Positions 1-10,670 of a DNA stretch of 64,000 bases are shown here, piece after piece. Source of the DNA: Amycolatopsis suaedae. Lineage in GTDB: Bacteria; Actinomycetota; Actinomycetes; Mycobacteriales; Pseudonocardiaceae. The notes under the pieces were generated by a model. That model was given only the letters and a program-made list of their open reading frames with translations, had not been told where the DNA came from and ran no database searches. The stretch's first letter is position 1. The number at the start of each line of letters is the position of its first letter. The stretch spans positions 1 to 64,000 of the forward strand of contig NZ_SFCC01000009.1 of the NCBI RefSeq assembly GCF_004214935.1. The letters are read 5' to 3'. The position numbers and the translations under genes were made by a program.

Positions 1-82
1 GAACAACAATCCCAGGTCAGAGGGCATCTGCGTGTCTACGACACGATCAATTCGTCATCATCGTCGGTGGATCCAGGAAGAA

Positions 83-104
83 GGGTAGTAAAGCTCCCTT
101 GCTC
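83..104. repeat. Solo copy of an interspersed palindrome arm
   Basis: These 22 bases are identical to positions 7815-7836, where the sequence forms one arm of a long hairpin. Here only the single arm (core AGTAAAGCTCCCTTGC) is present. The shared stretch lies outside genes in both places, which fits a mobile or REP-type repeat rather than a coding remnant. Confidence 0.7.
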
Positions 105-125
105 ACCTACCGGAGCGCGTTCGCG

Positions 126-146
126 GTTGTCCCGCCGGCGGGCAAC
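126..146 (-). terminator. Hairpin downstream of the CHAP gene
   Basis: A GC-rich inverted repeat (GTTG-T-CCCGCC followed directly by GGCGGG-CAAC) lies just past the stop codon of the minus-strand CHAP gene. It is probably the intrinsic terminator of that gene. No U-tract is evident, as is usual in actinomycetes. Confidence 0.5.
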
Positions 147-150
147 GGGC

Positions 151-741
151 TCAGAAGGCGGGACGGACGTAGCCGTAGACGGAACCGCCGTTGGTGGTCG
201 TCGTCTTCGGGTCGATGGTCCGCTTGACCACCTTGTTCGAGAGGTTGCCGTCGATCGTGGTCAGCTTGCCGTCGGCGTGGACCTTGGCCACGATCGCGAC
301 GTGACCGGCCAGGCTGCCCGGCACGCCGTAGACGATGACGTCGCCCGCCGCGGGGTCGCCCTTCCTGGTGCCGGCGGGCCGGCGCTTGAGCAGGCCCTTG
401 CCCGCGCCCCAGGACGCCCAGTACGTCGCCACCCACGCCTTGCCGTAGCCCGCAGGAGGCAGCTTCGAGACGCCGGCCTTGTTCCACACCCAGCGGGTGA
501 ACATGCCACACCAGGCAGCACAGTCCTTGCTGTACTTCGTGCAGTTGCCCGCCCGCTCGCGGTAGCCCACCTCGCCGTTGGCGATCCGGACGACCTCGCT
601 GCGGCTCGCGGCGAGGTCGGCGGCCGCGGTCAGCGCGGGAAACTCGTCACGCAGCTCGCTCTCGGCGCTCACCGGTGTGGCGGTCCCCAGCAACGCGGCG
701 ACCGCGACGGCCCCGACGGCGGACAGAAGTCTCGGTGACAT
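151..741 (-). CDS. Secreted CHAP-domain amidase/endopeptidase
   Basis: A 196-residue exported protein with a signal peptide (residues 1-26, cleavage near VSA-ES). The rest resembles a CHAP/NlpC-type cysteine hydrolase: the likely nucleophile is C78 in AWCGMF and the likely catalytic histidine is H147 in AGHVAIV. Such enzymes cleave peptidoglycan stem peptides or amide bonds in the wall. The ATG at 741 is preceded by GGGAGGAGC at good spacing, which supports this start. Divergent from the XRE-type gene at 899. The substrate cannot be told from sequence, and a minor possibility is a general amidase rather than a cell-wall enzyme. Confidence 0.8.
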   Translation of the reverse strand: MSPRLLSAVGAVAVAALLGTATPVSAESELRDEFPALTAAADLAASRSEVVRIANGEVGYRERAGNCTKYSKDCAAWCGMFTRWVWNKAGVSKLPPAGYGKAWVATYWASWGAGKGLLKRRPAGTRKGDPAAGDVIVYGVPGSLAGHVAIVAKVHADGKLTTIDGNLSNKVVKRTIDPKTTTTNGGSVYGYVRPAF

Positions 742-898
742 GAATGCTCCTCCCAGTGGTGGTACCGATGGAGGCGACGGTGCCCACGCACCACCGCACC
801 TGACAACAGCCCGGCCTGTCCGGGACGCCGAACGGGCCGTCCGGACAGCCGTTCGCGGGCTCTGGACCGGCTTCGCGGCGGGCTAGTACACCTGATGG

Positions 899-1777
899 GT
901 GCGAACCGACGACGATCTCGCCACGGTCCGCGACGCCACCGGTTTCGTCGCGGCGATGCAGGATCTCCGCCTGCGGTCCGGGTACACCCTCCGGCAGCTG
1001 GAAGGCCGTGCCGCGGCCTGTGGGGACGTCCTGCCCCGCAGCACGGTCGCCGACATTCCCCGCCGGCAGACGCTGCCGCGGCCGGAACTCGTGGCCGCGT
1101 TCGTCCGCGCGTGCGGTGAGCAGGACCGCCTGGGGGAGTGGATGGCGGCTTACCGGCGGGCCGCGCGGCCCGCCGAGCCGGACCGGCTGCCCGCGGCTCG
1201 CGCGATCACCACCGTGCTCGTCCTGGCGGCCTGCGCGGCCCTCGGCGCCACCCTGGTCGTCACGGCCGGCGCCGGACCGGAGAAGCCCCGGTCCGCGGCG
1301 CCGGTACTCGCGGTCGCGTCCGCCGGAACCTGGGCACGCATCCGGCCCGTCCCGGCGCCGCGACTGTGCCTTTCCGCGGGGATCGAGCGGACCGGGCGGT
1401 ACCGGTCGGAAGTCGCCGTCCAGCGTCCCTGCGGTGAACCCGGCCCGCGGACGCTGTTGCAGCCCGCCGGTGACGAGCTGACCAGCATCCGGTGGGAGCA
1501 CCCGGTCGACGCGACGCTGGGCTGCCTCACGGTCCTCGACGACGGCCCCGCCGCGAACCTGGTGGAACCGCGCGACGAGTGCCGCCTCGGCGGATCCCAG
1601 CTGTTCCGGCTGGAGCACGCCGGGGCCGACGCGTACCGCGTCCGCCGGGCCGGCACCGAGCACTGCCTCGGGGTGCACGACGGGGAAACGGTGCCCGGAG
1701 CGGAGATCGTCCAGCAGCCGTGTGGTGACCACTCGCACCAGCGTTTCCACATCGACATCAATCCCGCGACCCGGTAA
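899..1777 (+). CDS. XRE-type HTH protein with one membrane segment and ricin-like C-terminus
   Basis: A 292-residue protein of unusual build. Residues about 12-80 resemble the XRE-like HTH found in many actinomycete membrane regulators (AMQDLRLRSGYTLRQLE). A hydrophobic helix follows at about 101-124. The extracytoplasmic part (about 140-290) has four or more cysteines and repeated segments such as CLGVHDG and QQPCGDHSHQRFHI, typical of ricin-type beta-trefoil lectins. The likely role is a one-component membrane sensor whose outer lectin domain binds a sugar, but no ligand is visible. The GTG start at 899 lacks a strong Shine-Dalgarno site; nearby ATG codons are in another frame. Confidence 0.65.
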   Translation: MRTDDDLATVRDATGFVAAMQDLRLRSGYTLRQLEGRAAACGDVLPRSTVADIPRRQTLPRPELVAAFVRACGEQDRLGEWMAAYRRAARPAEPDRLPAARAITTVLVLAACAALGATLVVTAGAGPEKPRSAAPVLAVASAGTWARIRPVPAPRLCLSAGIERTGRYRSEVAVQRPCGEPGPRTLLQPAGDELTSIRWEHPVDATLGCLTVLDDGPAANLVEPRDECRLGGSQLFRLEHAGADAYRVRRAGTEHCLGVHDGETVPGAEIVQQPCGDHSHQRFHIDINPATR

Positions 1778-1810
1778 ACGCACAGACTATTTCACAGTTA
1801 ATGCTCCGTT

Positions 1811-1851
1811 CAGCCACGGTGGGCCGAATGCCGTAGGCCGTTCGGTGGCTG
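1811..1851 (+). terminator. Hairpin between the XRE-lectin gene and the subtilase gene
   Basis: CAGCCAC at 1811-1817 pairs with GTGGCTG at 1845-1851, with an inner GGCC/GGCC pairing. It sits 34 nt after the upstream stop codon and about 57 nt before the subtilase start, so it could end the first transcript or lie in the leader of the second. Confidence 0.4.
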
Positions 1852-1908
1852 ATCACGACCGCGGTGCGGGCTAGCGTGACTTATTCCCTGCGTTCTCGGA
1901 GGTAATTC

Positions 1909-3777
1909 ATGCTGCGTTCCCGGCGCGGGTTGGTCGCGGGATCCCTGCTCGGTGCACTAATTCTCACGGCCGGTACGGCGGGCGCGGCCGCGCCCGCCGT
2001 ACCGGCGGAACCGGGTGCCTACGTGGTGACGTTCGACACCGTGGTGTCGGACGCCCAGCGCGCGGTACTCCGGCAGCTCGACGTCCGGCTGGGCACCTAC
2101 GTCCAGGACCTCGGATATGTCGCCAGAATCGCGCCGGAAAAGAAGAAAGAAGTCGAGAAATTGGACTTCGTCCGCGGCGTGACCGAATACCGGCCGGACG
2201 TGAAGGTGGAACCGCAGGCGATATCCGCCGCGTCGGCCGGCAGCTACCTGGTGACGCTCGTCGAATCCAGCGTGGCCGATCAGCGGGACGTCGCGAAGCG
2301 GATCCACGCGCTCGGCGGGAAGGTCGAGGTCGTCTCGGCGAGCGGTCAGCACCTGACCGCCACGCTGAGCCCCGAGCGGGTCGCCGAACTCGCCGAACTG
2401 CCCGAGGTGCTGGCCATCGGGGCGCGATCGGCGCCGGAGACCGACATGGCGATCGCCAGGGACACCACCGGGGCCAACCACATCGAGGCCGCGGGCGGCT
2501 ACCGCGGGCAGGGCGTGCGGGGCGAGGTCATGGACAGCGGCCTGCGGGTCACGCACCGCGAGTTCGCGGCCCGCGCACCGCTGGCACACGGTCCCAACTC
2601 GACCAGCACCAGCCACGGGACCTCGACCTACGGCGAGATCTTCGCCTCCGGGGTGAGCCCGGCCCACCGCGGCCTGCTGCCGGAGGGACAGGGCATCTTC
2701 GCCACCTACAACAAGCCCGACCGGTACGCGCACACCCGCGAGCTGGTGGATCCGGCAGGCCGCTACCGCGCGGTCTTCCAGACCAACAGCTGGGGTGACG
2801 CGCTGACCACCGGGTACACCTCGATCTCGGCCGAGCTGGACCGGATCGTGTTCGACCACGACCTGCTGATCTGCCAGTCGCAGAGCAACGCCGGTTCGCA
2901 GCGCTCGCGTCCGCAGGCGTGGTCGAAGAACGTGCTCTCGGTCGGCGGGCACTACCACTACAACACCGCCGACCGCGCCGACGACAAGTGGAACCGCGGC
3001 GCCAGCATCGGCCCGGCCGCCGACGGCCGGATCAAGCCCGAGCTGTCGCACTACTACGACCGCATCGACACCACATCGTCCACAAGCGACACCTCGTACA
3101 CCACGTCGTTCGGCGGAACCAGCGGTGCCACACCGATCACCTGCGGCAACGCGGGTCTGGTATTCCAGATGTGGGCCGACGGCGTGTTCGACGGCGGCCC
3201 CGGCAAGGCCCGCGACGTGTTCGCCAGCAGGCCGCACGCGGCGACGGCCAAGGCCCTGCTGATCAACTCCGCCGAACAGCTGCAGTTCAGCGGAACCGGC
3301 CACGACCTGACCCGTACCCACCAGGGCTGGGGCACGGCCAGCGTGCGTGGCCTGTACGAGCGGGCGAAGGCCGGTGGCTGGAAGCTGCCGATTCTGGTCA
3401 ACGAGACAGACCTGCTCACGACGGGGCAGAGCAAGCGCTACACGCTCAACGTCGACGGCAGCAAGCCGCTGAAGGCCACGCTGGTCTACACCGACCCGGC
3501 CGGTTCGCCGAACGCGGCCGTCGCCAGGGTCAACGACCTGACGCTGAAGGTCACCGCACCCGACGGCACCGTCTACTACGGCAACAACGGGCTCACCGCG
3601 GGGATGTGGTCCACGCCGGGAGGTTCGCCCAACACCGTGGACACCGTGGAGAACGTGCAGCTGGAGCGTCCGGCCGCGGGTACCTGGACGGTCGAGGTGC
3701 TGGCCAGCCAGGTCAACGCCGACGGCCACGTCGAGACGGCGGCGACCGACGCGGACTACGCGCTGGTGGCCGGCTGA
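1909..3777 (+). CDS. Secreted S8 family (subtilisin/KP-43 type) serine peptidase
   Basis: A 622-residue exported protease. Residues 1-27 form a Sec signal peptide. Residues about 35-180 look like a propeptide made of two similar halves (AYVVTF... and SYLVTL...). The catalytic domain follows, with D209 (VMDSG), H236 (SHGTS), oxyanion N327 (QSNAG) and S405 (GTSGATP). The internal NSWG motif and the C-terminal beta-sandwich (about 510-622, LKATLVYTDPAG) match KP-43-like subtilases. GGAGGT eleven bases before the ATG fixes the start. It stands alone, with a hairpin after its stop. It probably works as an extracellular degradative protease. Confidence 0.92.
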   Translation: MLRSRRGLVAGSLLGALILTAGTAGAAAPAVPAEPGAYVVTFDTVVSDAQRAVLRQLDVRLGTYVQDLGYVARIAPEKKKEVEKLDFVRGVTEYRPDVKVEPQAISAASAGSYLVTLVESSVADQRDVAKRIHALGGKVEVVSASGQHLTATLSPERVAELAELPEVLAIGARSAPETDMAIARDTTGANHIEAAGGYRGQGVRGEVMDSGLRVTHREFAARAPLAHGPNSTSTSHGTSTYGEIFASGVSPAHRGLLPEGQGIFATYNKPDRYAHTRELVDPAGRYRAVFQTNSWGDALTTGYTSISAELDRIVFDHDLLICQSQSNAGSQRSRPQAWSKNVLSVGGHYHYNTADRADDKWNRGASIGPAADGRIKPELSHYYDRIDTTSSTSDTSYTTSFGGTSGATPITCGNAGLVFQMWADGVFDGGPGKARDVFASRPHAATAKALLINSAEQLQFSGTGHDLTRTHQGWGTASVRGLYERAKAGGWKLPILVNETDLLTTGQSKRYTLNVDGSKPLKATLVYTDPAGSPNAAVARVNDLTLKVTAPDGTVYYGNNGLTAGMWSTPGGSPNTVDTVENVQLERPAAGTWTVEVLASQVNADGHVETAATDADYALVAG

Positions 3778-3811
3778 GCGAGTGGCTCACTGGCCTGGTG
3801 GCTGAGTGGCC

Positions 3812-3844
3812 GAGTGGCTGAGTGGACAGACCACTCAGCCACTC
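3812..3844. terminator. Bidirectional 14-bp hairpin between convergent genes
   Basis: GAGTGGCTGAGTGG (3812-3825) pairs perfectly with CCACTCAGCCACTC (3831-3844) around the loop ACAGA. A further GAGTGG/GGCTGAGTGG repeat lies at 3779-3810. The hairpin ends the subtilase transcript and, from the other side, overlaps the last codons of the Nudix gene. Confidence 0.75.
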
Positions 3845-4295
3845 AGCCATTCGGCGAGCCTGGCCAGGAACGGCCGCTGGCCCTTGACCAGCTTGGTCTC
3901 GGCGGCCGTCAGGTCGAACCACGCGGCGCGGTCGATCTCCGGAAACCGCTGGATCCGGCCGGATCTCGGCGGCCATTCGAGGTCGAACGTCCCGGGCACC
4001 ACGTCGGCGGGGTCGAGATCGCCGTGCAGTGCCCAGACGGTCACCGTCTTGCCGGACTGGCGCACCTCGCCGAGGTCGACGAGTTCGCCGTCGGGTACCG
4101 GGAGGCCGAGTTCCTCGGTGAACTCCCTGCGCGCGGCGGCCTGGGGCTGCTCGCCGGATTCGTACTCGCCCTTGGGGATCGACCAGGCGCCGTCGTCCTT
4201 GCGTGCCCAGAACGGGCCGCCCATGTGTCCGAGCAGGACTTCGGTGCGGCCCGTCGTGGTGCGGTAGAGCAGGATTCCGGCGCTGCGCTTGCCCG

Positions 4296-4299
<4 letters not shown>
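3835..4299 (-). CDS. Nudix hydrolase
   Basis: A 154-residue cytoplasmic Nudix pyrophosphohydrolase. The Nudix box is complete at residues 44-66 (G-x5-E-x7-REFTEELG-L), so it should be active. Motifs such as AGILLYR and WSIPKGE place it near the Ap4A/8-oxo-dGTP-type branch, but the substrate is not determined. Its ATG overlaps the copA stop codon by 4 nt, so it is translationally coupled to the copper ATPase and probably shares its promoter. Its last residues (AEWLSG) are encoded by the terminator hairpin, which suggests that the reading frame has extended into the repeat. Confidence 0.88.
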
Positions 4300-6542
<2,243 letters not shown>

Positions 6543-6549
6543 GTCGTCC

Positions 6550-7482
6550 TTAGTTGTGCGTGTGTCCGTCGGCGTCGTGCGGCGCGGCGGTACCGGTTCC
6601 GGTGTCCACCGTGAACTCGGCCGTGCGCACGGTGCCGGCGTGCTGGAAGTCGAGGAAGAGCCGGTAGCTGCCCGCCGAGGGCACCTCGGTGTGGAAGGTG
6701 ACCGTGGGGCCCGCCGGGGTGCGGCCGTCGCCGGGGTTGCCGTCCGGGTGAACGTGCAGGTAGGCGAGGTCGCTGGTACGCAGCGCGACCAGGTGGCCGT
6801 ACGCGCCGAGGTAGGGCTGCAGGTCGGTGACGTCGCGGCCGTCCTTGCGAACGGTCAGCCGCAACGGCGACGACTGCCCGGGCAGCAGGTCGCCGTCGAG
6901 GCGCACCTGGTAGCCGTCCACCGTGGCCTCGCGGGAGGCCGGGTGGTGCCGCGGGGTGAACTCGCCCGGGGCGGCGAGGTCGGTGCCCAGCGTGGTCGGT
7001 GTGCCGCCGGTCGGCGCGAAGTCGGCGAAGAGCCGGTAGCTGCCCGCCTGCGGCAGCCGCAGGTTCACCCACCATGTGCCGTCGGCGGCCAGCTCCGGGT
7101 GAAGGTGCTGGTAGTCGGCGGTGTCGCGGCGGACGACGATGAGGTGCATGCGCTTCTCGTGCGCGACGTCGAACGCGGTCACCGGGGCGCCGGTGGGGCC
7201 GAGGATCCGGAAGGTGAACGGCTGCGTGGTCCCGGCGGGCAGTGTGCTCGTGCCGGGAGCGAACATGTAACCGTTCGCCGTGCTGGCCAGCCCGCTCGGC
7301 TGGTCGCTCACCGGGGTCGCGGTGTGGCCGGCGTCGGTGCCGCCCGCGTGGGAGTCGGCGTGGCCCGCGGGCTTGGGCTCCGGCGTGGGTGCCGGACCGG
7401 CCGCGGCGCCGAGCGCCCAGCCGCCGCCCGCCACCAGGGCGAGGGCGGCGGCGTAGGCGCCGAGCTTGGTCACGGTGTTCAT
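6550..7482 (-). CDS. His-rich secreted protein of the copper operon
   Basis: A 310-residue protein with an N-terminal hydrophobic signal or anchor (about 7-27), a linker rich in His, Gly and Pro, and then two similar beta-sandwich halves. Each half holds an HLHP or HVHP motif (DYQHLHPEL and YLHVHPDG), and the C-terminus is HDADGHTHN. The repeated histidine pairs suggest extracytoplasmic copper binding, perhaps as a chaperone or sink. Homologues in actinomycetes are usually annotated only as secreted proteins of copper loci. It lies 5 nt after copZ and 7 nt before copA on the same strand, so co-transcription is near certain. The function is inferred from composition and context. Confidence 0.75.
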   Translation of the reverse strand: MNTVTKLGAYAAALALVAGGGWALGAAAGPAPTPEPKPAGHADSHAGGTDAGHTATPVSDQPSGLASTANGYMFAPGTSTLPAGTTQPFTFRILGPTGAPVTAFDVAHEKRMHLIVVRRDTADYQHLHPELAADGTWWVNLRLPQAGSYRLFADFAPTGGTPTTLGTDLAAPGEFTPRHHPASREATVDGYQVRLDGDLLPGQSSPLRLTVRKDGRDVTDLQPYLGAYGHLVALRTSDLAYLHVHPDGNPGDGRTPAGPTVTFHTEVPSAGSYRLFLDFQHAGTVRTAEFTVDTGTGTAAPHDADGHTHN

Positions 7483-7487
7483 GGCGG

Positions 7488-7697
7488 CTACCGGGTACCC
7501 AGCGTGTAGCCGGCCTCGTCGACGGCGGCCCGCACGTCGGCCTCGGCGAGCTCGGACGTGCTGGTGATGGTCACCGAACCGCCGGCGAGGTCGACGTCGA
7601 CGCCGGTGACGCCGTCGATCCTGCTGACCTCCTCGGTCACCGAGCGGGCGCAGTGCTCGCAGGTCATTCCGGTCACCGGGTAGGTGGTCGTGGTCAT
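7488..7697 (-). CDS. copZ: Copper chaperone, HMA domain
   Basis: A 69-residue single HMA domain with the metal-binding motif GMTCEHC near residues 10-16 and the ferredoxin-like pattern of CopZ (VTGVDVDL, VRAAVDEAGY). It should bind Cu(I) in the cytosol and hand it to CopA. The reading frame extends upstream, but the ATG at 7697 is preceded by AAGGAG eight bases away and is the right length for the family, so I use it. It is the first gene of the operon and follows a CsoR-type palindrome by about 40 nt. Confidence 0.92.
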   Translation of the reverse strand: MTTTTYPVTGMTCEHCARSVTEEVSRIDGVTGVDVDLAGGSVTITSTSELAEADVRAAVDEAGYTLGTR

Positions 7698-7735
7698 CTC
7701 GATGCGCTCCTTCGGGTCGTCCTTGACCGAAGGAT

Positions 7736-7751
7736 ATACCCCAGGGGGGTA
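7736..7751 (-). promoter_or_regulatory. CsoR-type operator upstream of copZ
   Basis: The sequence ATACCCCAGGGGGGTA is a G/C-tract pseudo-palindrome of the kind bound by Cu(I)-sensing CsoR proteins. It sits 39 nt upstream of the copZ start, in the expected promoter region, next to the csoR gene itself. Confidence 0.75.
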
Positions 7752-7789
7752 GGGTAGCAACCCGGGTCGCTGACCAGCCCGGAAACGAA

Positions 7790-7834
7790 GCAAGGGAGCT
7801 TTACTCCCGTCTTTGGGTAGTAAAGCTCCCTTGC
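7790..7834. repeat. REP-like long inverted repeat
   Basis: GCAAGGGAGCTTTACT (7790-7805) and AGTAAAGCTCCCTTGC (7819-7834) are perfect 16-bp complements, with an inner CCC/GGG pair and a short loop. The right arm plus flank recurs at 83-104. It lies between csoR and the copZ promoter and may act as the csoR terminator, but the second copy elsewhere marks it as an interspersed element. Confidence 0.8.
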
Positions 7835-7850
7835 TCGCGGTTGCCGGGGC

Positions 7851-8132
7851 TTACGAACGGACCAGTCGCGCGATGGCCTCGGACGCCTCCTTCACCTTGA
7901 CCTCGGCTTCGCGGCCGCCGGTCTTGGCGGCGTCGACCACGCAGGTGGACAGGTGCTCGTCGAGCAGCTGGAGCGAGAACGACTGCAGCGCCTTCGTGGC
8001 CGCCGACACCTGGGTCAGGATGTCGATGCAGTATTTCTCCTCCTCGACCATCCGCTGCAGCCCGCGGATCTGCCCCTCGATTCGGCGGAGCCGCTTGAGG
8101 TGGGCCTCTTTGTCCCCGTCGTGGATCGCCAT
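7851..8132 (-). CDS. csoR: Copper-sensing repressor
   Basis: A 93-residue all-helical CsoR/RcnR family regulator. The diagnostic Cu(I) ligands C35, H60 and C64 (KYCIDIL and DEHLSTCVV) are all present, which separates it from the persulfide- and formaldehyde-sensing relatives. It should repress the copZ-copA operon and its own gene until Cu(I) binds. A palindrome 37 nt upstream and another before copZ are the probable targets. The ATG at 8132 gives the usual family length. Confidence 0.93.
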   Translation of the reverse strand: MAIHDGDKEAHLKRLRRIEGQIRGLQRMVEEEKYCIDILTQVSAATKALQSFSLQLLDEHLSTCVVDAAKTGGREAEVKVKEASEAIARLVRS

Positions 8133-8168
8133 CTCGTCCTGCCTCCCGGAAGTTCCTGGTCGGCCAAT

Positions 8169-8187
8169 GATACCCCGCCCTGGTATC
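8169..8187 (-). promoter_or_regulatory. Palindromic operator upstream of csoR
   Basis: GATACC and GGTATC flank a CCGCCCT core, giving a 19-bp palindrome 37 nt before the csoR start. Its outer ATACC/GGTAT pattern resembles the copZ site, which suggests autoregulation by CsoR. Confidence 0.6.
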
Positions 8188-8237
8188 TGCCGTCCGTTTC
8201 TTGACCGGCAGGGGGCGTCCGGCTCGTCGTCGGACCA

Positions 8238-9047
8238 CTATCGCCGTGGGGGGAGCGGAGGTGAGGGCCGGCCGCCCACCTGCCGGGTGAGCTCGTTGGC
8301 GGTCTCCTGGACCTTCTCGGCGAGTTCCGGCCAGGTCAGGCCGCATTCCCGCGGTTCGTCGAGGCAGATGTGCCGGAAGGTGACGCTGATGGCGGCCAGC
8401 GGCCGGTCGCCGTGGTCGAAGACCGGCAGGGCCACCGAGGCGAAGCCTGGCGTCACGTGACCGTCCTCGACCGCCCAGCCCCGCTGTGACTCGGCGGAGA
8501 GTGTGGCGCGCAGCAGGACGAGGTTGCGTGGCCCCCGGTCGGTGCGCCGCACGAACGAGGACGCCCGGGGGAACAGCGCCCGCACCTGCGGGGTCGGGAG
8601 GTTGGCGAGGATGGCCCTGCCGGACGCGGTCAACTGGGCGGGCAGCCGCACGCCGACGTCGGTGACCAGCGTCTCCGGCTTCGCGGGACGTTCCTTGAGC
8701 AGGTACAGCGACTCGTTGCCGTGCAGCACGCCGAGGTGGGCGTTGTGCCCTGTCTGGTCCACCAGACGGCGCAGCAGGGGCGCGGCCAGCCGCTCCAGCG
8801 GCTCGTGCCGCAGGTACGCCGAGCCCAGCTCGAACGCGGCGATGCCGAGGCCGTACCGCCGCTCGGCCGGCAGGTGCACCACGAAACCGGCCGCCTCCAG
8901 CTCGGACAGCAGGTGGTAGGTGGTCGACCTGGGCAGATCCAGCTCACGCGCGACCGCCACCGCCGTCATCGGACCCGCGTGCGAGGCCAGCACCCGGAGG
9001 ACGGCCAGACCGCGCCGGAGGGCGGGTACGTCGCTGCTGTCACCCAC
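8238..9047 (-). CDS. IclR family regulator, probable repressor of the hut operon
   Basis: A 269-residue regulator with an N-terminal winged HTH (about 10-70, LRRGLAVLRVLASHAG...LDLPRSTTYHLLSELEA) and a C-terminal IclR effector-binding domain. The GTG at 9047 is preceded by GGAGGA at ideal spacing, so I prefer it to the upstream TTG that would add 22 residues. It is divergent from hutH across 81 nt that contain an 18-bp near-palindrome, so it is the likely regulator of histidine use, sensing a pathway intermediate such as urocanate. The ligand is inferred from context only. Confidence 0.87.
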   Translation of the reverse strand: MGDSSDVPALRRGLAVLRVLASHAGPMTAVAVARELDLPRSTTYHLLSELEAAGFVVHLPAERRYGLGIAAFELGSAYLRHEPLERLAAPLLRRLVDQTGHNAHLGVLHGNESLYLLKERPAKPETLVTDVGVRLPAQLTASGRAILANLPTPQVRALFPRASSFVRRTDRGPRNLVLLRATLSAESQRGWAVEDGHVTPGFASVALPVFDHGDRPLAAISVTFRHICLDEPRECGLTWPELAEKVQETANELTRQVGGRPSPPLPPRR

Positions 9048-9056
9048 GATTCCTCC

Positions 9057-9074
9057 TGTCTTGGATCCCAGACA
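9057..9074. promoter_or_regulatory. Near-palindrome between iclR and hutH
   Basis: TGTCTTGGATCCCAGACA is a near-perfect 18-bp palindrome in the only regulatory gap of the hut locus and is a candidate IclR operator. The same motif also occurs inside coding sequences elsewhere in the window, so it may instead belong to a genome-wide palindrome family. Confidence 0.55.
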
Positions 9075-9128
9075 CAACCACTCCGCCTCCGATTTTGCGC
9101 TCGCCGTCGGCAAGGTCCAATAAGGAAC

Positions 9129-10670
9129 ATGCCAGACACCGTCCTGCTCGGCACCGACCCGCTACGACGCGATCAGGTGATTGGCGTGGCCAGGGGCGCG
9201 GCCCCGGTGGCGCTCACCGGCGCCGCCATCGAACGGCTCGCCGGCACCCGCAAGCACATCGAGGCACTCGCCGAGGCGAGCGCTCCCACCTACGGGGTGT
9301 CCACCGGGTTCGGGGCGCTCGCCGTCCGCCACATCCCGCCCGACCTGCGCACGGCACTGCAACGCTCGCTGATCCGCTCGCACGCCGCGGGCGCGGGCCG
9401 GCCGGTCGAGCCGGAGGTGGTCCGCGCGCTCATGCTGCTGCGGCTGCGCACCCTGGCCTCGGGGCACACCGGCGTGCGGCCGAAGACCGCGCAGGCACTG
9501 GCGGCCATGCTCAACGCCGGCATCGTCCCGGTCGTGCACGAGTACGGCTCGCTCGGCTGCTCGGGTGACCTCGCGCCGCTGGCCGCGGTCGCGCTGGCGC
9601 TGATGGGCGAGGGTGAGGTGTACGACGGTTCGGACACCCCGGTTCCCGCGGCGCGGGCACTGGAGCGGGCCGGGATCGAACCCGTCGTGCTGGCCGAGAA
9701 GGAAGGCCTCGCGCTGACCAACGGCACCGACGGCATGCTCGGCATGCTGGTGCTCGCCGCCCGCGACCTGCACGACCTGCTCGACCTCGCCGACATCACC
9801 GCCGCGATGACCGTCGAGGCGCTGCTGGGCACCGACCGGCCGTTCGCCGCCGACCTGCAGGCGCTGCGCCCGCACCCCGGTCAGGCCGTCTCGGCCGGGC
9901 GGATCCACTCCGCGCTGGCCGGTTCGGAGATCGTGGCCAGCCACCGCGGCCCGGACTGCACCCGCGTACAGGACGCCTACTCGCTGCGTTGCGCGCCGCA
10001 GGTGCACGGCGCAGCCAGGGACACTCTCACCCACGCGGAGCTGGTCGCCGACCGCGAACTGGCCGCTGCCGTCGACAATCCGGTGGTGCTGGCCGACGGC
10101 CGCGTCGAGTCCAACGGCAACTTCCACGGGGCACCGGTGGCCTACGTGCTGGACTTCCTCGCCATCGGCGTCGCCGACGTGGCCAGCATCGCCGAGCGGC
10201 GCACCGACCGGATGCTCGACATCGCCCGCTCGCACGGCCTGCCCGCGTTCCTGGCGCACGACCCCGGTGTCGACTCGGGGCACATGATCGCCCAGTACAC
10301 CCAGGCGGCGATCGTCAGCGAACTCAAGCGGCTGGCCGCGCCCGCCTCGGTCGACTCCATCCCGAGCAGCGCCATGCAGGAGGACCACGTGTCCATGGGC
10401 TGGTCGGCCGCGCGCAAGCTGCGCACCGCCGTCGACGGGCTGACCACCGTGCTGGCGATCGAACTGCTCACCGCGGCGCGTGCGCTCGACCTGCGCGCAC
10501 CGCTGCGGCCCGCACCGGTCACCGCGGCCGTGCGGGACCTGCTGCGCACCCGGGTCGACGGCCCGGGGCCGGACCGCCACCTCGCCCCCGAGATCGCCGC
10601 CACCGAGGACCTGATCCGGTCCGGTGCCGTCCGCAACGTCATCGCCGAACACCTGGAGGACGCCCGATGA
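9129..10670 (+). CDS. hutH: Histidine ammonia-lyase
   Basis: A 513-residue enzyme that deaminates L-histidine to urocanate, the first step of histidine degradation. The family signature is present as [13 protein letters not shown], so the MIO-forming tripeptide is C144-S145-G146 rather than the more common Ala-Ser-Gly; the essential Ser and Gly are kept. AAGGA precedes the ATG at 9129, and the reading frame open upstream of it is not part of the protein. It is the first gene of a tightly overlapping operon and overlaps hutU by 4 nt (ATGA). Length and flanking motifs (TGFG, EDHVSMG) are normal for the family. Confidence 0.95.
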   Translation: MPDTVLLGTDPLRRDQVIGVARGAAPVALTGAAIERLAGTRKHIEALAEASAPTYGVSTGFGALAVRHIPPDLRTALQRSLIRSHAAGAGRPVEPEVVRALMLLRLRTLASGHTGVRPKTAQALAAMLNAGIVPVVHEYGSLGCSGDLAPLAAVALALMGEGEVYDGSDTPVPAARALERAGIEPVVLAEKEGLALTNGTDGMLGMLVLAARDLHDLLDLADITAAMTVEALLGTDRPFAADLQALRPHPGQAVSAGRIHSALAGSEIVASHRGPDCTRVQDAYSLRCAPQVHGAARDTLTHAELVADRELAAAVDNPVVLADGRVESNGNFHGAPVAYVLDFLAIGVADVASIAERRTDRMLDIARSHGLPAFLAHDPGVDSGHMIAQYTQAAIVSELKRLAAPASVDSIPSSAMQEDHVSMGWSAARKLRTAVDGLTTVLAIELLTAARALDLRAPLRPAPVTAAVRDLLRTRVDGPGPDRHLAPEIAATEDLIRSGAVRNVIAEHLEDAR

